NCBI GenBank assembly: GCA_029779435.1
Contig: JAKPAM010000216.1
Span: 1-36,859, forward strand
From: Pseudomonadota bacterium
GTDB lineage: Bacteria; Pseudomonadota; Gammaproteobacteria; Burkholderiales; Burkholderiaceae_E
DNA length: 36,859 nucleotides
Direction of reading: 5' to 3'
This document shows, one piece after another, positions 8,046 through 15,418 of the stretch. The notes below the pieces were generated by a model, which did no database searches, was not told the origin of the DNA, and worked only from the letters and a program-made list of their open reading frames with translations. Both the position numbers and the translations under genes were made by a program. Position 1 is the first letter of the stretch, and every line of letters starts with the position of its first letter.

Positions 8046-10640
8046 ATGTCCATGAAGGGTTCGATCCCGGGCGGCTCGCCATCGGTGCCGTCCACGGCCG
8101 TGTCGAGACCGGCCGCTCCGTCCCGCCGTTCACCGCCGATCGCCTCCCGTCTCGCCGCCGCGTGCTCGCTCTCGTGGTTGATGACGCGGCGCGACTGGCG
8201 CGCGGGCGAATTGCGGCTGCTGCTGGCGGCGCTGCTGGTCGCCGTCGCGGCCATCGCCAGCGTCGGGCTGTTCGTCGACCGGATGAAGCAGGCCCTCGAC
8301 CAGGAGGCCGCGCAGTTGATCGGCGCGGACCTGATCGTCGCCAGCGACGAGCCCCCGGGCTCCGCGTTGAGCGAGGAAGCCGCCCGTCGCGGGCTGCGGG
8401 TCGCGTGGACGGCGACGTTCCCGAGCATGGCGCTGGCCGGCGACGGGACGGTGCTGGCGTCGGTCAAGGCCGTGTCCGACGGCTATCCGCTGCGTGGCGC
8501 GCTGCGGGTCGCCGATACGCGCGGGGGCGCCGATACGCCGGCGACGGAAACGGTGGCCTCCGGTGATGCCTGGGTCGACGAGCAACTGCTCCAGTCGTTG
8601 GGTGCCGCGATCGGCGATCGCGTGCAGTTGGGCGACAGCGAATTCCGGATCCGGCGGCTCATTACCCTCGAACCCGACCGGGGCAGCAATTTCGTCAATC
8701 TGGCACCACGGATCCTGATCGCGGCGGCCGACCTGCCGGCGACCGGGCTCGTGCAGCCGACGAGCCGCATCGGCTACCGGCTGATGGTCGCCGGCGATCC
8801 GGCGGAGGTCGCGCGCTTCGGGGCGTGGGCCGGGACGCGATTGGGGCGCGGCGAGCGCATCGAGACGATGGAATCCGGTCGCCCAGAGCTACGGTCGACG
8901 CTCGATCGGGCGCAGGGATTCCTGTCGCTGGTGTCGATGCTGACCGCGCTGATCGCCGCCGTCGCGATCGGGCTGGCCGCGCGGCGCTTCGCGGCCCGCC
9001 ACACCGATGCGTGCGCGGTCATGCGTGCGATCGGCCTGTCGCAGCGCCGGCTCACGGCCGCGCTGCTGCTCGAACTACTATGGCTGGGGTTGGCGGGCGG
9101 CGTGCTCGGCGTGGCGCTCGGCTGGGGCGTCCACCGGCTGCTGGTGGTGGCGATCGCGCCGATGATCAACGTGCCCCTGCCGGCACCGTCGGCGTGGCCG
9201 ATCGCGCAGTCCGTGGCCGCGGGCCTGGTGCTGCTGCTCGGCTTCGGCGGCTGGCCGTTCGCGCGGCTGGCGCGGATTCCCCCGCTCAGGGTGCTGCGCC
9301 GCGACCTCGGCGCGCCCGGTGGGCAGGCTTGGCTGATGGTGCTGGTTCCATTGGTCGCGTTCGCGTCGCTGCTATGGTGGTCCGCCGGGGATCGCACGCT
9401 GGCGATGATCGCGCTCGGCGGATTCGCCGCCGGCGCCGCGCTGTTCGCCGCGCTGGCGTGGGCCGCCGTCGTGTCGGTCGGTCCGCTGCGCCGTGTGGCC
9501 GCGCAGCGCGTCGGGCCGTCGCTGCGCCTGGCGCTGGCGTCGTGGTCACGGCGACGCGGGGCGACCGTCGCCCAGACGGTCGCGGTGGCCGTCGGACTGA
9601 TGGCGCTGACGCTGCTGACCGTCACGCGGACCGACTTGCTCGACAGCTGGCGTCGCGCGTCGCCGGCCGATGCGCCCAATCGTATCGTCATCAACATTCA
9701 GCCCGATCAGAAGGCGGCAGTCGAGCAGCAGTTGCGCGAGCAAGGCGTGCGCGATGCCGGCCTGTATCCGATGATCCGCGGCCGGCTCGTGTCGATCAAC
9801 GGGCAGCCGGTCGACCCCGACGCTTATGAAGCCGGGCGCGCCCGTCGGCTGATCGAGCGCGAGTTCAACCTGTCGTATGGCGATACGCCGCCCGCGCACA
9901 ACCGCACGATCGAGGGGCGATGGATCGACCCGGCCAAGCCCGAAGTGTCCGGCGAGGTCGGCCTGATGCAGACGCTGAACCTGCGCATCGGCGACGAACT
10001 GGGTTTCGACATCGCCGGTGAAATCGTCGAGGTGCGTCTGGTCGGCGGACGCAAGGTCGCCTGGGATTCGATGCAGGTCAATTTCTTCATGATCGCCTCG
10101 CCGAGCGCGATCGGCGATCGACCGCAAAGCTGGATCACCGCCTATCACCAGCCGCCGGACAAGCCCGACGCGCAACTGGTGCGCCAGTTTCCGAACCTGA
10201 CCGTCTTCGATACCGGGCACATCGTTCGCCAGATCCAGCAGATGCTCGACCAGGTGATCCAGGCCGTCGAGTTCCTGTTCGCACTGACGCTGCTGGCCGG
10301 CATCGTCGTGCTGTATGCCGCGCTGGCCGGGTCGCGCGACGAGCGTGTGCGCGAGGCCGCGCTGATGCGGGCGTTGGGCGCATCGCGCGGGCAGCTCGTG
10401 CGGGCGCTGCTGTGGGAACTGGGCATCGCCGGCGGCGTGGCCGGGTTGATGGCCTCGCTCGGCGCGCTGGCGATCGGCTGGAGCCTGGCGTCGCGCGTGT
10501 TCGACTTCGCTTATCAGCCGCGGTGGGAAGCGGTCGTGCTGGGCATCGCCGTCGGTGCGATCCTGGCGATCGGGACCGGCTGGCTGGGCTTGCGCGACGT
10601 GCTGCGCACCCCGCCGATCCAGACTCTGCGCGAATCCTGA
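8046..10640 (+). CDS. ABC transporter permease, YbbP/FtsX-like (MacB-type, duplicated FtsX domains)
   Basis: This large (up to 864 aa) inner-membrane protein has two FtsX/MacB-type halves: an N-terminal helix (about residues 55-78), a periplasmic domain, a helix cluster (about 300-520), a second periplasmic domain and a last cluster (about 740-860). The motif around RDERVREAALMRALGASRGQ is typical of the C-terminal FtsX domain. Family members work with a MacB-like ATPase (YbbA) in lipoprotein- or envelope-related transport, but no ATPase gene adjoins this one. The first 45 residues (Ser/Pro/Arg-rich) look untranslated; the ATG at 8181 (MTRRDWRAGELRL) puts the conserved N-terminal helix near the start and is the likelier initiation codon. 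It follows the receptor gene by 12 bases if read from 8046. Confidence 0.87.
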   Translation: MSMKGSIPGGSPSVPSTAVSRPAAPSRRSPPIASRLAAACSLSWLMTRRDWRAGELRLLLAALLVAVAAIASVGLFVDRMKQALDQEAAQLIGADLIVASDEPPGSALSEEAARRGLRVAWTATFPSMALAGDGTVLASVKAVSDGYPLRGALRVADTRGGADTPATETVASGDAWVDEQLLQSLGAAIGDRVQLGDSEFRIRRLITLEPDRGSNFVNLAPRILIAAADLPATGLVQPTSRIGYRLMVAGDPAEVARFGAWAGTRLGRGERIETMESGRPELRSTLDRAQGFLSLVSMLTALIAAVAIGLAARRFAARHTDACAVMRAIGLSQRRLTAALLLELLWLGLAGGVLGVALGWGVHRLLVVAIAPMINVPLPAPSAWPIAQSVAAGLVLLLGFGGWPFARLARIPPLRVLRRDLGAPGGQAWLMVLVPLVAFASLLWWSAGDRTLAMIALGGFAAGAALFAALAWAAVVSVGPLRRVAAQRVGPSLRLALASWSRRRGATVAQTVAVAVGLMALTLLTVTRTDLLDSWRRASPADAPNRIVINIQPDQKAAVEQQLREQGVRDAGLYPMIRGRLVSINGQPVDPDAYEAGRARRLIEREFNLSYGDTPPAHNRTIEGRWIDPAKPEVSGEVGLMQTLNLRIGDELGFDIAGEIVEVRLVGGRKVAWDSMQVNFFMIASPSAIGDRPQSWITAYHQPPDKPDAQLVRQFPNLTVFDTGHIVRQIQQMLDQVIQAVEFLFALTLLAGIVVLYAALAGSRDERVREAALMRALGASRGQLVRALLWELGIAGGVAGLMASLGALAIGWSLASRVFDFAYQPRWEAVVLGIAVGAILAIGTGWLGLRDVLRTPPIQTLRES

Positions 10641-10763
10641 GAACCGATGAGCGAATCGGCCGCTCCCGCTCGACACGCCAGGACGATGCTGCTCGTTGTT
10701 GCAGATGCTTGCCATGTCACGCGATATCGTCCCTGATCCACGACACCCGCCGCGGAGCGCCGA

Positions 10764-12113
10764 TTGCCGAACCTGCTGACGATCGCTGCGTTGGCCGCCG
10801 CCGTGCTCGGTCTGGTGGTCGTCATCCTGCTGGGCGTGCTGCTGTCCCGGCGCGCCGCCGATCCCTGGCCGATGATGCGCGACCTGGCGCAGCAGTTCGC
10901 CGATGCGATGCAGAAGCTGGATCGGTCGATCGCGCACGAGGTCGCGGACCAGGGGCGGGCGCAGCGCGTCGAGCTGAACGATGCGGTCGGCCGGATGGCC
11001 GGCTCTCTCCAGCAACAGATGGCGACGCTGGCCAGCGTGCAGAACAACCAGATCGACCATTTCGCGATGCAGTTGAACCGGCTGACCGACACCAACGAAA
11101 GCCGGCTCGCCGAACTGCGCGCGACGCTCGACGAGCGGCTTCAGGCGCTGCAGCAGGACAACGCGCAGCGGCTCGAGCAGATGCGCCAGACGGTCGACGA
11201 GAAGTTGCAGTCGACGCTCGAACAGCGGCTCGGCGAATCGTTCCGGCTGGTCTCGGAGCGCCTCGAGCAGGTCCACCGCGGGTTGGGCGAGATGCAGGGC
11301 CTGGCGGCCGACGTCGGCGACCTCAAGCGCGTGCTGACCAATGTGAAGACGCGCGGCACCTGGGGTGAAGTGCAGTTGGCCGCACTGCTCGAACAGATGC
11401 TGGTGCCGGGCCAGTTCGCCCGCAACGTCGTGACGGTGCCCGGATCGTCCGAGCGCGTCGAGTTCGCGATCCGCCTGCCGGGGCTGCGGGACGATCAACC
11501 CGTCTGGCTGCCGATCGACGCCAAGTTTCCGCGCGAGGATTACGAGCGCTTGCTGGCGGCCCAGGACGCGGCCGACCCGGTCGGCGCCGAGGCGGCGTTG
11601 CGCCAACTGGGCGTACGCCTGCGCGACGAAGCGCGCACGATCCGCCAGAAGTATCTCGCGCCGCCGCAGACGACCGACTTCGCGATCCTGTTCCTTCCGA
11701 CCGAAGGCCTGTATGCCGAGGCGGTGCGGCGCCCGGGGCTCGTCGACACCCTGCAGCGCGAACATCGGGTCGTGATCGCCGGCCCCACGACGCTGGCCGC
11801 GATCCTGTCCAGCCTGCAGATGGGGTTCCGGACGCTGGCGGTCGAGAAGCGGTCGAGCGAGGTCTGGCAGTTGCTGGGCGCCGTCAAGACGGAGTTCGGC
11901 AAGTTCGGCGACATCCTGGCCCGCACGCGCGAGCAGCTCGAACGGGCGACGAACACGCTGGGCAGCGCCGCGACCCGAACCAGAGTGATAGAGCGGCGCC
12001 TGCGATCGGTCGAATCGCTGCCGGACGCCGACAGCCGGCGATGGCTGAGCGGCATCGGCGACGACGCGCTGGCGCCCGCGGAACCCCCGCTGGAGCAGCC
12101 GCCTCCCTCGTAG
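10764..12113 (+). CDS. rmuC: RmuC family DNA recombination protein
   Basis: This 449-aa member of the RmuC family is predicted to carry a restriction-endonuclease-like fold; E. coli RmuC limits recombination at inverted repeats. An N-terminal membrane anchor (about residues 4-26) is followed by a long coiled coil (about 40-185, rich in Gln, Leu, Glu and Arg). The conserved RmuC core follows, with NVKTRGTWGEVQL (about 192-204), VWLPIDAKFPREDYERL (about 247-263) and a later DFAILFLPTEGLYAE. The start is TTG at 10764, supported by a GGAG at 10754-10757 six bases upstream; there is no nearby ATG in frame. The 123-base gap after the ABC permease gene holds nothing else I can recognise. Confidence 0.92.
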   Translation: MPNLLTIAALAAAVLGLVVVILLGVLLSRRAADPWPMMRDLAQQFADAMQKLDRSIAHEVADQGRAQRVELNDAVGRMAGSLQQQMATLASVQNNQIDHFAMQLNRLTDTNESRLAELRATLDERLQALQQDNAQRLEQMRQTVDEKLQSTLEQRLGESFRLVSERLEQVHRGLGEMQGLAADVGDLKRVLTNVKTRGTWGEVQLAALLEQMLVPGQFARNVVTVPGSSERVEFAIRLPGLRDDQPVWLPIDAKFPREDYERLLAAQDAADPVGAEAALRQLGVRLRDEARTIRQKYLAPPQTTDFAILFLPTEGLYAEAVRRPGLVDTLQREHRVVIAGPTTLAAILSSLQMGFRTLAVEKRSSEVWQLLGAVKTEFGKFGDILARTREQLERATNTLGSAATRTRVIERRLRSVESLPDADSRRWLSGIGDDALAPAEPPLEQPPPS

Positions 12114-12231
12114 GAGGAGCCTCGGTTGCGTCGCCCGATTCTCTCATTGCGAAACTCTCATGCCATCATGTGGAAAGTTATCGTGCAATGCATCATGAGC
12201 GGATTTCACGGCAATGATCTGATTCCCACGA

Positions 12232-12274
12232 TGTGAAAAATTCATCACAAATCCCTGATTCGCAAGCGTATATT
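12232..12274 (+). promoter_or_regulatory. Candidate aceA operator and promoter
   Basis: The 270 bases before aceA are clearly more AT-rich than their surroundings. At 12232-12249 there is an 18-bp near-palindrome, TGTGAAAAATTCATCACA, with 7 of 9 pairs matching; its half-sites are 8 bases apart, not the 6 of a CRP site. A further TTTCAC at 12214-12219 pairs with GTGAAA at 12233-12238. A -10-like TATATT lies at 12269-12274, and the palindrome overlaps the place where the -35 would fall. This looks like repressor control of a glyoxylate-cycle gene, but the regulator is not known. Confidence 0.5.
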
Positions 12275-12383
12275 TTTCGTAACCTGGATCCGCCCCGGGT
12301 GTTGCCGCGCACAATGAGAGGCGTATCCTTGTGCGTTCCGAATTCAATGCCTTCCCCTCATCCTCAGCAGGAGCAACCTAGCA

Positions 12384-13697
12384 ATGTCCTCGCGTCAACT
12401 CGAAGCTCAAAAACTGCAAAAAGACTGGTCAGAAAACCCCCGTTGGAATGGCGTCAAGCGCGGCTACACGGCCGAAGATGTCATCCGCCTGCGCGGTTCG
12501 CTGCAGATCGAGCACACGCTGGCCAAGCGTGGCTCCGAAAAACTGTGGAAGCTGATCAACGAGGAGCCGTTCATCAACTCGCTCGGCGCGTTGACCGGCA
12601 ATCAGGCGATGCAGCAGGTCAAGGCCGGCCTCAAGGCCATCTACCTGTCGGGCTGGCAGGTCGCGGGTGACGCGAACCTGGCCGGCGAGATGTATCCGGA
12701 CCAATCGCTGTATCCGGCCAACTCCGTGCCCCAGGTCGTACGCCGCATCAACAACGCGCTGACCCGTTGCGACCAGATCCAGTGGATGGAAGGCAAGAAC
12801 CCGGGCGACGAGGGCTACGTCGACTACCACGCGCCGATCGTTGCCGATGCGGAAGCCGGTTTCGGCGGCGTGCTGAACGCCTTCGAACTGATGAAGGCCA
12901 TGATCGATGCGGGCGCGTCGGGCGTGCACTTCGAAGACCAACTGGCGTCGGTCAAGAAATGCGGCCACATGGGCGGCAAGGTGCTGGTCCCCACGCGTGA
13001 GAACGTTGCCAAGCTGACGGCTGCCCGTCTGGCCGCCGACGTCTGCGGCGTGCCGACCGTGCTGCTGGCCCGTACCGACGCCGAAGCGGCCGACCTGCTG
13101 ACGTCCGACGTCGACGAGAACGACAAGCCGTTCTGCACCGGCGAGCGCACCGTCGAGGGCTTCTACAAGACCCGCAACGGCATCGAGCAGGCGATCTCGC
13201 GTGGCCTGGCCTATGCGCCGTACGCCGATCTGATCTGGTGCGAGACCGGCACGCCGGACCTGGCGTTCGCGCGCCAGTTCGCCGAAGCGATCCACAAACA
13301 GTTCCCGGGCAAGCTGCTGTCGTACAACTGCTCGCCGTCGTTCAACTGGAAGAAGAACCTGGATGCGGACACCATCGCCAAGTTCCAGCGGGAACTCGGT
13401 GCGATGGGCTACAAGTATCAGTTCATCACGCTGGCGGGCTTCCACAGCCTGAACTACGGCATGTTCAACCTGGCCTACGGCTACGCCCGCAACCAGATGT
13501 CGGCGTTCGTCGAGCTGCAGGAAGCCGAATTCGCGGCTGCCGAGCGTGGCTTCACCGCCGTCAAGCACCAGCGTGAAGTCGGCACCGGCTACTTCGATGC
13601 CGTGACGACGACGGTCGAGCGCGAAGCGTCGACCGCCGCCCTCAAAGGCTCGACCGAAGACGAGCAGTTCTTCGGCGGCAAATCGAAAGCCGCCTGA
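12384..13697 (+). CDS. aceA: Isocitrate lyase
   Basis: This 437-aa cytosolic enzyme splits isocitrate into glyoxylate and succinate, the first step of the glyoxylate bypass used for growth on acetate and fatty acids. The catalytic loop KKCGHMGGK is at residues 191-199 (nucleophile-region Cys193). Other family signatures are [20 protein letters not shown] (about 89-108), DAEAGFGG and [11 protein letters not shown]. Length equals that of the E. coli enzyme type. The start ATG at 12384 is preceded by AGGAG at 12369-12373. The gene stands alone between its own promoter region and a strong terminator; malate synthase is not in the window. Codon use is smoother than its neighbours, as expected of a highly expressed gene. 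Confidence 0.98.
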   Translation: MSSRQLEAQKLQKDWSENPRWNGVKRGYTAEDVIRLRGSLQIEHTLAKRGSEKLWKLINEEPFINSLGALTGNQAMQQVKAGLKAIYLSGWQVAGDANLAGEMYPDQSLYPANSVPQVVRRINNALTRCDQIQWMEGKNPGDEGYVDYHAPIVADAEAGFGGVLNAFELMKAMIDAGASGVHFEDQLASVKKCGHMGGKVLVPTRENVAKLTAARLAADVCGVPTVLLARTDAEAADLLTSDVDENDKPFCTGERTVEGFYKTRNGIEQAISRGLAYAPYADLIWCETGTPDLAFARQFAEAIHKQFPGKLLSYNCSPSFNWKKNLDADTIAKFQRELGAMGYKYQFITLAGFHSLNYGMFNLAYGYARNQMSAFVELQEAEFAAAERGFTAVKHQREVGTGYFDAVTTTVEREASTAALKGSTEDEQFFGGKSKAA

Positions 13698-13716
13698 TCG
13701 ATCGACGCATCCCGAC

Positions 13717-13740
13717 GCATGCCCCGCGAGAGGGGCATGC
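13717..13740 (+). repeat. Perfect 9-bp hairpin after aceA
   Basis: GCATGCCCC at 13717-13725 and GGGGCATGC at 13732-13740 form a perfect stem with the 6-base loop gcgaga, 20 bases after the aceA stop. There is no T run, so it is more likely an mRNA 3'-end stabilising or processing element than a terminator. The true terminator follows 32 bases later. Confidence 0.7.
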
Positions 13741-13771
13741 CTGAAAAATCGAAGGGGATGTGTGAAAAGGT

Positions 13772-13800
13772 AAAAACCGGCCCAGTGGGCCGGTTTTTTT
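13772..13800 (+). terminator. Rho-independent terminator of aceA, probably bidirectional
   Basis: ACCGGCCC (13776-13783) pairs with GGGCCGGT (13787-13794) around the 3-base loop AGT and is followed by a run of T on the plus strand (13794-13800). The A run at 13772-13776 gives the opposite strand a T tail too, so it can also stop minus-strand transcripts coming from the small basic-protein gene at 13960-14334. Confidence 0.92.
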
Positions 13801-13805
13801 ATGGG

Positions 13806-13831
13806 GGACGCCTAGCCAGCTGGGGGCGTCC
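13806..13831. repeat. Nested inverted repeat downstream of the basic-protein gene
   Basis: GGACGCC (13806-13812) and GGCGTCC (13825-13831) flank the 8-bp palindrome CCAGCTGG (13816-13823). A second inverted repeat, ATCCGC (13918-13923) with GCGGAT (13938-13943), lies about 17 bases after the stop of the minus-strand gene. Neither has a T tail; they may help 3'-end formation. The rest of 13801-13959 shows no gene. Confidence 0.5.
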
Positions 13832-13959
13832 AGCCTGAGAGCGCCGAGCCAAGGCCGTTCAGCCGGAGGCATGGCCGAAGAGATCCGGCCAAAGGCGCCG
13901 CCCCGAATACGCGCGCCATCCGCGAGGCGGAGAGGCGGCGGATCAGGCGATAAACGGCG

Positions 13960-14334
13960 TCAGCCCTTCTTGGTCGCGTCGTTGACCAGCTTGGTGATCG
14001 CTTCGGCCTGATTAGCCAATTGCAGATCCCGGACGAGCTTGTTGAGGCGCTCACGCGCACGTCGCGGCAGATAGACCAGCAAAGGCACCAACTCGTTGTT
14101 GGCGGTCGATTTGGCGGCCTTGGCGGGGCGAGCCGTTGTCTTGACGGGAGTCTTGACGACTTTGGCGGCCTTAGCAGGCTTCGTCACCTTGGCGGTTTTC
14201 GCGACCTTCGCAACCTTGGGGACTTTGGCGGCTTTGGCCGTCTTCGCGGCAGTAGGGGTTTTGGCGGTGCGCGGCAATGTTTTGCTCGTTCGGTTTAGGC
14301 GGTCGGTCTTCACGAACCGATTCGCAGATTGCAT
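13960..14334 (-). CDS. Small basic protein: histone-H1-like Lys/Ala tail plus probable ribbon-helix-helix domain
   Basis: This 124-aa, very basic protein has two parts. Residues about 20-77 are an irregular repeat of Lys-Ala/Val-Ala/Lys triplets with scattered Pro and Thr (for example TAKTPTAAKTAKAAKVPK), like the tails of histone H1-like bacterial proteins. Residues about 82-120 read as one beta strand (LVPLLVYLP) and two helices (RRARERLNKLVRDLQ and NQAEAITKLVNDA), the pattern of a MetJ/Arc ribbon-helix-helix dimerisation and DNA-binding unit. I infer a nucleoid-associated or regulatory DNA-binding protein; I do not recognise an exact family. The start ATG is at 14332-14334; no strong ribosome site is seen. 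It is transcribed alone, towards the aceA terminator, and its DNA is less GC-rich than flanking genes. Confidence 0.8.
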   Translation of the reverse strand: MQSANRFVKTDRLNRTSKTLPRTAKTPTAAKTAKAAKVPKVAKVAKTAKVTKPAKAAKVVKTPVKTTARPAKAAKSTANNELVPLLVYLPRRARERLNKLVRDLQLANQAEAITKLVNDATKKG

Positions 14335-14350
14335 GAGTTGGCGAATGAAT

Positions 14351-14398
14351 GGGCTTATCCGAACCGTCGTGAACCGGCTCCGTCCATATGATAAGCCC
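14351..14398. repeat. Inverted repeat just upstream of the basic-protein gene
   Basis: GGGCTTATC (14351-14359) is repeated as GATAAGCCC (14390-14398), a perfect 9-bp inverted repeat with a 30-base loop, 17 bases before the start of the minus-strand gene. The loop holds a short direct repeat, GAACCGtcgt/GAACCGgctc. It could be an operator or a leader hairpin controlling that gene. Confidence 0.55.
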
Positions 14399-15086
14399 CA
14401 TCCAGAGCATGTGAAACACGGCGAGCGTCAGATTTTGACAATCCCGCACACGTTCGTATTGCCGTCGCGACAGCAATGACAGGCTTGCACCGCTAGGAGG
14501 GCCGGTTCATTCACATGATTCGGCGTACCGGCTATCGGAAGGGCGCGCGGGGCGGCTTTTTGCCGTCGATAGTGGTGCGATTGAAAGCAAGTTCATATGT
14601 TGCAACCCGGGGCGGAGCGGGGGCGACGAATCGCACGACTCGATCGGTCCCCCTAAGCGCTTAGCGAGGCCGAATGGTTCGCCCGTCCGTCGTGCGGCTG
14701 GTCTGTGTGGTTTTCGCCGTCGGCGGCCATGCGATCGAGGGAAGAAGGGGCGTGCGCGCCAACTGTCCCATTCCGCACCGCGACAGAGCGCAGCGCTGCG
14801 CGCGAGAGGTCTTTTTCGTGCGGCAGGCCGCCGGTGCGGCCGTTCCGGAAATCGGTCGCTCGCCTCGGCGAAGCGTCTCGCGGCGCCTTTTCGTGCCGAC
14901 ACCTTGCTTCGGCTTCCAGTTTCGACCATGCGAGTCGGCTGGCTCAGCCGGGCGCGATGGACTCCTCGACTGATGCACTAATCGTCTTGCCGTGACCGAC
15001 AGCTAGGTTTTCGAGCCGAATTGAACGCGTGCCCGCGCGCTTCGAGAATGGCGGAACTTCGACAACCACTAGCCATGGAGGCTCAC
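14399..15086 (+). other. Non-coding region upstream of the tad/flp pilus locus
   Basis: About 690 bases lie between the basic-protein gene and the first pilin gene. Open frames here (for example one on the minus strand at 14507-14929) are Arg/Pro-rich with no family resemblance, and I do not call them. A consensus -35 TTGACA is at 14435-14440 with a poor -10 (TATTGC, 14457-14462). Two perfect palindromes stand out: CTAAGCGCTTAG (14653-14664) and GCGCAGCGCTGCGC (14788-14801). The promoter and regulatory sites of the pilus operon are probably here, but I cannot fix the start of transcription. Confidence 0.5.
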
Positions 15087-15383
15087 ATGATCCGCGTTTC
15101 CCTGTTCCCGCTCGCACGCCGCGCCGGCAAGCCGCGTGCCCGACAGACCGGGCAAGGCATGACCGAGTACATCATCATCGTCGCGCTAATCGCGGTTGCC
15201 GCGATCGGCGTCTATACATTGTTCGGTCAGACGCTTCGCAACCAGACGGCGGGTTTGGCGATGGAATTGTCCGGCCAGGATGCCGCGACAGCGCTCAACA
15301 ATGCCCGTACGAACGCCACCCGGGCCCAGACCGACGGCAACCAGCGCAAGGGGCTCGAGAACTACAACGCGACCAATCACTGA
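15087..15383 (+). CDS. Flp-type major pilin candidate
   Basis: This 98-aa pilin precursor has a basic leader (MIRVSLFPLARRAGKPRARQ) and the class III cleavage site G|QGMTEYIIIVALIAVAAIG. The Glu at +5 and Tyr at +6 are exactly as in Flp pilins, followed by a hydrophobic helix of about 20 residues. The C-terminal part is polar (Asn/Gln/Ala/Arg-rich) and ends YNATNH. It should be cut by a TadV/CpaA-type prepilin peptidase and polymerised into the pilus fibre; that peptidase gene is not in the window. ATG 15087 is chosen because GGAGG at 15077-15081 lies five bases upstream; another ATG at 15075 overlaps that site. It is the first gene of the locus, as expected of a highly expressed major pilin. 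Confidence 0.88.
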   Translation: MIRVSLFPLARRAGKPRARQTGQGMTEYIIIVALIAVAAIGVYTLFGQTLRNQTAGLAMELSGQDAATALNNARTNATRAQTDGNQRKGLENYNATNH

Positions 15384-15418
15384 TCAGCGTCTCCGTAAGC
15401 GATCGCGTCGCGTCCGCC

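Noticed and set aside
9546..11765. Long minus-strand open frame across the ABC permease and rmuC
   Set aside because: Same GC artefact; both plus-strand genes have convincing domains, and the antisense product does not.
12232..12249. CRP-type site upstream of aceA
   Set aside because: The half-sites TGTGA and TCACA are 8 bases apart, whereas CRP sites have 6; kept only as an operator of unknown partner.
12144..12347. Small minus-strand open frame in the aceA promoter region
   Set aside because: No ribosome site, and it covers the AT-rich promoter and operator-like palindrome.
12429..13568. Minus-strand open frame covering most of aceA
   Set aside because: Exactly antisense to isocitrate lyase, with no recognisable domain or ribosome site.
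14507..14929. 140-residue minus-strand open frame in the region before the pilus locus
   Set aside because: Arg/Pro-rich, no start context, no resemblance to any family; more likely non-coding.
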